DNA of 19,982 nt from JAEUIT01 sp034439815 (lineage in GTDB: Bacteria > Planctomycetota > Phycisphaerae > Phycisphaerales > SM1A02): contig JAWXBD010000080.1 of the NCBI GenBank assembly GCA_034439815.1, forward strand, positions 1 through 19,982. The letters are read 5' to 3'. The notes under the pieces were generated by a model. The model was not told the DNA's origin. It was given only the letters and a program-made list of their open reading frames with translations, and made no database searches. This document shows, one piece after another, positions 14,952-19,982 of the stretch. The first letter of the stretch is position 1. Every line of letters starts with the position of its first letter. The position numbers and the translations under genes were made by a program.

Positions 14952-17900
14952 TGCTCAAGCACCTGATTGGATTCTCACTGCGGAACGCGTCGCTCGTCAT
15001 TGTGGCGTCTGGCCTCCTGCTCCTCTTCGCGGGCCTGAAGCTTGCTCAGATGCCCGTGGACGTGTTCCCCGAACTGAACGCGCCGACGGTCGTGATCATG
15101 ACGGAGGCGGGCGGACTCGCTGCCGATGAGGTCGAGGCGAACGTCACGTTTCCGATCGAAACGGCGGTGAACGGACTGGCCGGCACACGGCGCGTCCGAT
15201 CGTCGAGCGCAACGAGTCTTTCGCTTGTGTGGGTCGAGTTCGACTGGGGAACCGATATCTACCGCGCGCGCCAGCTCGTCGCCGAACGCCTGTCCAGCGT
15301 TCGGGAGCTGCTTCCGCCTTCTGCGCACGCCGAGATCACGCCCGTGACTTCGATCACCGGTGAGATCATGCTTCTCGCGCTTGGGTCGCCCGACGGCAGC
15401 GTGTCACCGCTGGAGCTGCGCGCGTTTGCCGAGTTCGATCTGCGCAACCGTGTGCTCGCGGTACCGGGTGTCGCGCAGGTGGTGGCGATCGGCGGCGAGC
15501 TCCCGCAGTACCGCATCAACGTCCGGCAGGATCTGCTGGCGCTGTACGACCTGACGATCAGCGATGTCGTGGACGCCGCGCGCGGCGCGCACAGCACGGC
15601 CTCAGCCGGATACCTCGAGAACGTCGAGAATCTTGAGATTCCGATCCGGCAGATGGCCCGCGTGCAGAGCGTCGACGACATCAAGGGCACCTTGGTGCGC
15701 TATCACGATGGCGCCCCGGTGACGATCGGACAGGTCGCCGATGTCGAGCTCGGTCCGGCGCCGAAGCGCGGCACGGCTGCGGACAACGGCATTTCCGCCG
15801 TTGTGATCTCCGTGCAGAAGAGTCCGGCGACGAACACGCTCGCACTGACGAACGCCATCGATGGCGTGCTCGACGAGCTGGAGCACGCCATGCCCGCGGG
15901 CATGGAGCTGAATCGCGATCCGTTTCGTGCATCGCGATTCATCAACCGTTCGATCCACAACGTGGTCGTGGTTCTGCGCGATGCATCGATCATCGTGGCC
16001 GTGATCCTCATCCTCTTTCTGCTGAACGTGCGCACCACGCTCATCACGCTCACCGCGCTGCCGCTGTCACTTGCCGTTGCGCTCCTGCTGCTGTGGGCGC
16101 TCGGACTGTCCGTGAACGTGATGACGCTCGGCGGTCTCGCCGTCGCGATCGGTGAACTCGTGGACGATGCCGTCATCGATGTCGAGAATGTTTTTCGCCG
16201 ATTGAAGGAGAACGCCGCGCTGCCTGTTGCCGAACGGGAGCCGCTCGTCGACGTGGTCTATCGCGCGAGCAACGAGATCCGTTCGTCCGTCGTGTTCGCG
16301 ACCGTCATCATCTGCATGGTCTTTGTTCCGCTGCTGTTTCTGCAGGGAATTGAAGGCCGATTCTTCCGGCCGCTCGGCATCGCTTACATCGTGTCGATCA
16401 TGGCGTCGCTGATCGTCGCGCTCACGGTGACACCGGCGCTATGCAAGATCCTCCTGCGCGGCACGCTCAGCCGCGGAGAGCATCGCGACGGGCCGCTCGT
16501 GCGATGGCTGAAGCGCGGTTACGAGCCGATGCTCGCTGCGGCCCTGCGCCACCGCGCGCTCGTGCTGACCGCATCTGGCGTAGCCGCCGCCCTCTCCCTG
16601 TGGCTGGCGAGCACGTTCGGCACCGCATTTCTGCCGTCATTCAAGGAAGGCACGTTCACCGTCTTTCTGATGGCGCCGCCCGGCACATCGCTGGCGGAGA
16701 GCAATCGTGTGGCGACCGGAATCGAAAAGCAGCTCGCAGCAATCGATGGCGCGCGGAGCGTGACGCGACGCACGGGACGAGCGGAGCGCGATGAACATGC
16801 GGAACCCGTATCGAGCTCCGAGATCGAGGTGACGATGGAGGACAATGCATCGCAGGATGCAGTGCGCGCCGACATCGATCGCATCATCAGCAACGTCCCC
16901 GGTATCACGACGATGGTGGGCCAGCCCATCGAGCACCGGCTCAGTCATGTCCTGTCGGGCACACCGGCCGCCATCGCCATCAGCGTGTTCGGCGACAACC
17001 TCGACACGCTGCGCGGTCTCGCGAAATCTATCGAGACGGAACTGCGCGCGATCCCAGGCACGCGCGACGTCGCCGCGAATCGCGAAGTCATGATCACGTC
17101 GCTGCCCATCCGCTATCGGGCGCACGATCTCGCGGCCGCCGGTCTCACACCCGCCTCAGCAGCGGAACAGGTGCAGCAGGCGCTCGATGGCGAGTCGGTC
17201 GCCGAGGTCAATCAGGGGATCCGCCGCTACGAAATGGTCGTGCGGCTCGCCGGGGCACAGCGCGAACGCGTCGACCAGATCATGGATCTTCAGCTGCGCG
17301 GCGTGGGCGGCGCGATCGTGCGCCTGCGGCAGGTCGCCGACATCGGTCCCGAACGAACGAGCAATCTCATCGCCCGCGAGAACGGTCGGCGCAAGGCCGT
17401 CATCTCGACGAACGTAGCACCAGGCTACAACCTCGGCGATCTCGTAGGCCGCGTGCAGGCGCGCGTCGATCCGATCGTGCAGCGAGCGGGATACGCCGTG
17501 CACTACGGCGGACAGTTTGAAGCGCAACAGTCGGCCAGCCGCACGATCTACCTCATGGGCTGCGGCGTGGCCGTCGTCATGTTCCTTCTGCTGCAGCTCT
17601 CGACGGGCCGCTCGCGCACCGCGCTCCTTGTGATGGTGAATCTCCCGCTCGCACTCATCGGCGGTGTCGCGGCGATCTACATCTCGGAGTCGCCGAGCCT
17701 CTGGTCGAACACACTGGCGCTCTTCGGCGTCGGCTCCTCGCGCTACGTGGCGCCGGTGATCTCGATCGCGAGCATGGTGGGCTTCGTCACGCTCTTTGGC
17801 ATCGCCGTCCGCAACGGCATCCTGCTCGTTAATCATTACGACCACCTGCAGACCGCCGAACACAAGAGTCCCGCAGAGGCCATCGCACTCGGTTCGCTCG

Positions 17901-18178
17901 AACGTCTCGTTCCGATCCTCATGACAGCACTCACGGCCGCACTCGGACTGTTCCCGCTCGTCCTTGCCAGCGGGAAGCCGGGAAGCGAGCTGCTCGCTCC
18001 GCTGGCCGTCGTCGTTCTTGGCGGTCTCATTTCGTCAACGGCGCTGAACCTCTTTGTGGTTCCGGCCGGTTACGCGCTCGTGTTCCGCGTGCCGGTCCCG
18101 CCGCCGCACCTGTCGTCCAGTTCACCGTCTCGTCGCAGCGTCATCAGGCGGCTGCTCAATCGTTTTCGATCCTCGTGA
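14951..18178 (+). CDS. HME-RND heavy-metal efflux permease (CzcA/CusA-like)
   Basis: This 1075-residue inner-membrane pump is full length for the RND superfamily. It has a first membrane helix at about 12-31 and a large periplasmic loop with PVDVFPELNAPTV and the porter-domain VPGVAQVVAIGG. TM2-6 follow (about 335-500), then a second periplasmic loop, TM8-12 (about 870-1050) and a basic tail. The TM4 segment reads AIGELVDDAVIDVEN, which identifies the heavy-metal branch. Aligned to CzcA, the residues at D402, D408 and E415 are Ala399, Asp405 and Glu412, with extra acidic residues Glu402, Asp406 and Asp410. The substrate could be a divalent or monovalent cation; it cannot be assigned from sequence alone. 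It is translationally linked to the adaptor (TGATG overlap). Confidence 0.93.
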   Translation: MLKHLIGFSLRNASLVIVASGLLLLFAGLKLAQMPVDVFPELNAPTVVIMTEAGGLAADEVEANVTFPIETAVNGLAGTRRVRSSSATSLSLVWVEFDWGTDIYRARQLVAERLSSVRELLPPSAHAEITPVTSITGEIMLLALGSPDGSVSPLELRAFAEFDLRNRVLAVPGVAQVVAIGGELPQYRINVRQDLLALYDLTISDVVDAARGAHSTASAGYLENVENLEIPIRQMARVQSVDDIKGTLVRYHDGAPVTIGQVADVELGPAPKRGTAADNGISAVVISVQKSPATNTLALTNAIDGVLDELEHAMPAGMELNRDPFRASRFINRSIHNVVVVLRDASIIVAVILILFLLNVRTTLITLTALPLSLAVALLLLWALGLSVNVMTLGGLAVAIGELVDDAVIDVENVFRRLKENAALPVAEREPLVDVVYRASNEIRSSVVFATVIICMVFVPLLFLQGIEGRFFRPLGIAYIVSIMASLIVALTVTPALCKILLRGTLSRGEHRDGPLVRWLKRGYEPMLAAALRHRALVLTASGVAAALSLWLASTFGTAFLPSFKEGTFTVFLMAPPGTSLAESNRVATGIEKQLAAIDGARSVTRRTGRAERDEHAEPVSSSEIEVTMEDNASQDAVRADIDRIISNVPGITTMVGQPIEHRLSHVLSGTPAAIAISVFGDNLDTLRGLAKSIETELRAIPGTRDVAANREVMITSLPIRYRAHDLAAAGLTPASAAEQVQQALDGESVAEVNQGIRRYEMVVRLAGAQRERVDQIMDLQLRGVGGAIVRLRQVADIGPERTSNLIARENGRRKAVISTNVAPGYNLGDLVGRVQARVDPIVQRAGYAVHYGGQFEAQQSASRTIYLMGCGVAVVMFLLLQLSTGRSRTALLVMVNLPLALIGGVAAIYISESPSLWSNTLALFGVGSSRYVAPVISIASMVGFVTLFGIAVRNGILLVNHYDHLQTAEHKSPAEAIALGSLERLVPILMTALTAALGLFPLVLASGKPGSELLAPLAVVVLGGLISSTALNLFVVPAGYALVFRVPVPPPHLSSSSPSRRSVIRRLLNRFRSS

Positions 18179-18213
18179 CTCGTTTTCCATTTTCGCTTTA
18201 AAGGAGATCTGCA

Positions 18214-18744
18214 TTGCCACGTTCACATTCGCACCTGCTGTTCGTCACAGTCATACCCGTGATCGCCGCGTCAATCGTCGCGCTTGCGGGGTGTAAAGAC
18301 CAAGCGCCCGTGACAAATACATCGGGCACGTCGGGTTCGACCGGAGCCCATGACGATCATGATCATGATCACGACGATGATCATGATCACGGTGCAGCAG
18401 CCGAGCATGGTCATGGAGCGACGGTCGCCCTCGGTGAGCAGATCGTCGACGGCTTTGTCGTCAAGGCGTCGCGCGACGGCGAGATCAAAGCCGGCGGCGA
18501 TGCCCCCATCGATGTCTGGATCTCGCTCCCCGCCGGATCGACTTCCATCCTGGCAACCGTGCGGTTCTGGATCGGCACGGAAGACGCGAAGGGATCACTC
18601 AAGGCGAAGGCAGAGATCGAGAACGACAACTGGCATACCCATGTCGAGGTCCCGGATCCGCTGCCTGCCGGCAGCAAGCTCTGGGTCGAATTTGAGACGG
18701 GCACTGCCGAAAAGCGCTTTCTCGGGTTCGATCTGAAGAATTGA
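18214..18744 (+). CDS. His/Asp-rich metal-binding lipoprotein
   Basis: This 176-residue lipoprotein of unknown family starts at TTG 18214, with a strong AAGGAG 7 nt upstream. Its signal sequence ends in a perfect lipobox, LAGC (Cys27). A Ser/Thr/Gly linker leads to a His/Asp cluster (residues 46-59, alternating HD) and EHGHG (64-68). The C-terminal domain of about 105 residues is predicted beta-rich, with ATVRFWIGTEDAKGSLKAKA and NWHTHVEVP, resembling a small Ig-like or cupredoxin-like fold by eye only. It lies 35 nt after the permease gene and is probably the last gene of the efflux operon. A role as envelope metal buffer or delivery protein is inferred. The DNA of the His/Asp run (18349-18390) is itself repetitive. 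Confidence 0.75.
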   Translation: MPRSHSHLLFVTVIPVIAASIVALAGCKDQAPVTNTSGTSGSTGAHDDHDHDHDDDHDHGAAAEHGHGATVALGEQIVDGFVVKASRDGEIKAGGDAPIDVWISLPAGSTSILATVRFWIGTEDAKGSLKAKAEIENDNWHTHVEVPDPLPAGSKLWVEFETGTAEKRFLGFDLKN

Positions 18745-18778
18745 GAGGGGTAGGCGGTCGCCGACGAGCTGCTGAGGC

Positions 18779-18809
18779 ACCGCGGGATGGCCCTTGCGCA
18801 TCCCGCGGT
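18779..18809 (+). terminator. Strong hairpin after the efflux operon
   Basis: ACCGCGGGATG (18779-18789) pairs perfectly with CATCCCGCGGT (18799-18809) around a 9-nt loop. It lies 34 nt after the stop of the His/Asp-rich lipoprotein, the expected place for an operon terminator. No T-run follows, so it may work with Rho, act as a 3' stabiliser, or be a non-canonical terminator. Confidence 0.55.
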
Positions 18810-18916
18810 TCGCGCATCGGCTCATGAAGATTTGGCCTGCAATTCAGACTTCCGTGGCGTGCGGGGGCTCCCTACCGTTGCTCCCCCGGAGGCAGGTCGA
18901 TATCTTCAACGACCGT

Positions 18917-18943
18917 CGACGACCGACTCTCTGTCGGTCGTCG
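18917..18943. other. Second perfect hairpin in the intergenic region
   Basis: CGACGACCGAC (18917-18927) and GTCGGTCGTCG (18933-18943) form an 11-bp perfect stem with a 5-nt loop TCTCT. It is 107 nt beyond the first hairpin and more than 300 nt before infC. It may be a second terminator, one for a minus-strand transcript, or part of a small RNA. Confidence 0.4.
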
Positions 18944-19246
18944 CCGCTCTCCGACGCGATCCAGCATGACGACCATCTCCGACAGAATCAGTTTCACGGT
19001 TCCAGCCTGCTGGGGCCAACCCGCTGGGGATTGTGGCAATGATTGAGTTGTCCGGGCCATGAGTGCCCGCTCGCTTCATCATTCCGGTCGTCGATTGGAC
19101 CGTCAACCGGACCAACTGCGGGACCACCCGGTTCGCGCGCGTCCTCGTTCAGCTGAACTCTCCGTGGCACTGCACCGCCGGCGGCGTTGCAGGATGTCAC
19201 GCTCCTCCGTTCGCATTGTGTTCTTCTTCACCGCCGCATCTCAGTA

Positions 19247-19262
19247 AAGGATCTCAGCCATC
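19247..19262 (+). promoter_or_regulatory. Ribosome-binding site deciding a non-canonical ATC start of infC
   Basis: AAGGA (19247-19251) lies 8 nt before ATC at 19260. An in-frame TAA at 19245-19247 limits the coding region upstream, and no ATG, GTG or TTG lies in frame between that TAA and the ATG at 19302. The ATG at 19302 has no Shine-Dalgarno motif. Confidence 0.6.
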
Positions 19263-19982
19263 GCACTTCCGCCTCGTCGTCCGCCTTTCCGCAGCGAGCC
19301 CATGGGGCCGCGCATCAACGACCGTATTCGTATCACGCCGGTCCGTCTGATCGATGAGAACAACGAGATGGTGGGCATCGTCGAAACCGATGACGCCCGT
19401 CGTCGTGCCATCGAACTCGGCATGGATCTCGTGGAGATTGCCGCCGACGTGCGGCCGCCCGTCTGTCGAATCATGGACTACGGGAAGTTCAAGTACGAAC
19501 AGTCGAAGAAGGACAAGGCCAACAAAGCGAAGAGCAAGGCCTCCGAAATGAAGGAGGTACGTCTTGGGCGCTCGATGAAGATCGGCGAACACGACATTGC
19601 AATCCGCGTCGCTCAGGCCCGACGGTTTCTGATCGAAGGCCACAAGGTCCAGATCGTGCAGAACTTCAAGGGTCGCGAGGTGGCGCACCGCAACCGCGGC
19701 GACGTCCGCATGGCCGAGATCGTCAAGGAACTGAGCGATCTCGCGAAGCTTGAGATGTCACCGCGCATGAACGGTCGCCGGCTCACGATGATCATGGGTC
19801 CGGAACGACAGAAGGTCGAAGCGTGGAAGAAGGCGCAGCGCGCCCTAGGCAAGCCCGAACTGCCGTCGGTTCCCGACATCGTCGATGAGATCGAGGATGA
19901 TGATGATGACGACCTCGTTGAAGGCGTTGAAGGCGTTGAAGGCGTTGAAGGCGTTGAAGGCGTTGAAGGCGTTGAAGGCGCC
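19260..19982 (+). CDS. infC: Translation initiation factor IF-3 (partial, runs off right edge)
   Basis: IF-3 binds the 30S subunit and checks start-codon pairing. The N-domain is clear: GPRINDRIRITPVRLIDEN, then AIELGMDLVEIAADVRPPVCRIMDYGKFKYEQ. A lysine-rich linker leads to the C-domain, with EVRLGRSMKIGEHDIAIR, FLIEGHKVQI, NFKGREVAHRNRG and LTMIMGPER. The ATC at 19260 is preferred as start: a ribosome-binding site fits it, and it adds ALPPRRPPFRSEPM, the basic leader usual before the GPRIN motif. Rare AUU/AUC/AUA starts are a known autoregulatory trait of infC. The conservative fallback is the ATG at 19302. Beyond the normal C-terminus there is an extension, RALGKPELPSVPDIVDEIED, an acidic run and seven VEG repeats, still open at the window edge. 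Already 241 codons, it exceeds the usual 170-180 residues. Confidence 0.93.
   Translation, partial: MALPPRRPPFRSEPMGPRINDRIRITPVRLIDENNEMVGIVETDDARRRAIELGMDLVEIAADVRPPVCRIMDYGKFKYEQSKKDKANKAKSKASEMKEVRLGRSMKIGEHDIAIRVAQARRFLIEGHKVQIVQNFKGREVAHRNRGDVRMAEIVKELSDLAKLEMSPRMNGRRLTMIMGPERQKVEAWKKAQRALGKPELPSVPDIVDEIEDDDDDDLVEGVEGVEGVEGVEGVEGVEGA
19917..19979 (+). repeat. Seven tandem copies of a 9-bp in-frame repeat in infC
   Basis: GTTGAAGGC is repeated seven times without a mismatch and in frame, encoding Val-Glu-Gly each time. It follows an acidic run of Glu/Asp codons and precedes GCC at the window edge. The perfect identity suggests recent slippage expansion or strong conservation of the DNA; copy number may vary between strains. 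Confidence 0.95.

Larger units (their letters stand above)
18745..19259. other. Non-coding stretch between the efflux operon and infC
   Basis: About 515 nt hold no gene I can support. Features seen are the 11-bp-stem hairpin at 18779-18809, a second 11-bp-stem hairpin at 18917-18943, and an imperfect hairpin TTGGACCG (19095-19102) with CGGACCAA (19108-19115). A 62-codon minus-strand open frame spans 18872-19060 but has a weak ribosome-binding site and no recognised family. The right half must contain the infC promoter and leader. No tRNA or known structured RNA was recognised. Confidence 0.5.

Noticed and set aside
18990..19020. GGTTCCAGCC sequence as a possible tRNA T-arm
   Set aside because: The T-loop consensus GGTTCGA is not met and no acceptor, D or anticodon arms could be placed around it.
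18872..19060. 62-codon minus-strand open frame in the gap before infC
   Set aside because: The second half looks protein-like (VKLILSEMVVMLDRVGE), but the ribosome-binding site is weak, no family is recognised and it spans a strong hairpin. Homologues would be needed to accept it.
19917..19979. Short tandem repeat as a possible CRISPR or intergenic repeat array
   Set aside because: The unit is 9 bp with no spacers and stays in frame with infC, so it is a coding repeat.

Overview
This high-GC window most likely comes from a member of the Planctomycetota, probably near the Phycisphaerae. The main clues are two large secreted proteins with short dockerin-like calcium loops (DLNGDGxxDxxDLxxLLGAW), a C-terminal tail of the type DSDDDGIPNVCE, and a membrane protein ending in a CPDC/CPEC zinc ribbon. 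Starts are varied: several GTG, one TTG and, at infC, apparently ATC. This taxonomic placement is inferred from style, not from a marker-gene search.

Layout. (1) 1-1215, plus strand: an AIM24-family protein followed 13 nt later by a small DUF3817 membrane protein. (2) 1222-4793, minus strand: two exported proteins, one with beta-repeats and C-terminal dockerin-like loops, the other an FG-GAP repeat protein with N-terminal loops. The second carries a one-base frameshift just after its signal peptide. A 16-bp palindrome lies at the convergent junction and a 12-bp-stem hairpin lies in the presumed 5' leader of the first. (3) 4990-5718: a two-TM zinc-ribbon protein. (4) 5816-10187: a tightly overlapping operon of three families without assigned function: a DUF2959 lipoprotein, a DUF2868 membrane protein and a DUF3482 P-loop GTPase. 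This is the best candidate for an undescribed system in the window. (5) 10250-11551: a CNNM/CBS/CorC-type membrane protein with a leaderless-looking promoter. (6) 11595-18744: a heavy-metal efflux cassette with a small secreted His/Cys-rich protein, a CzcC-like outer-membrane factor, a CzcB-like adaptor, a CzcA-like HME-RND permease and a His/Asp-rich lipoprotein. (7) 18745-19259: about 515 nt without a convincing gene, containing two strong hairpins. (8) 19260 to the right edge: infC (IF-3), with a probable ATC start and an unusual C-terminal extension ending in seven in-frame copies of a 9-bp repeat encoding VEG.

Working together: the RND genes should form a tripartite cell-envelope metal exporter, flanked by two secreted metal-binding candidates that may buffer or deliver metal. 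No metal-responsive regulator is visible in the window. The DUF2959/2868/3482 genes overlap by 4 nt at each junction, which implies coupled translation and probably a shared envelope function involving an outer or periplasmic lipoprotein, an inner-membrane protein and a GTPase. No tRNA, rRNA, CRISPR array, transposase or phage gene was recognised.
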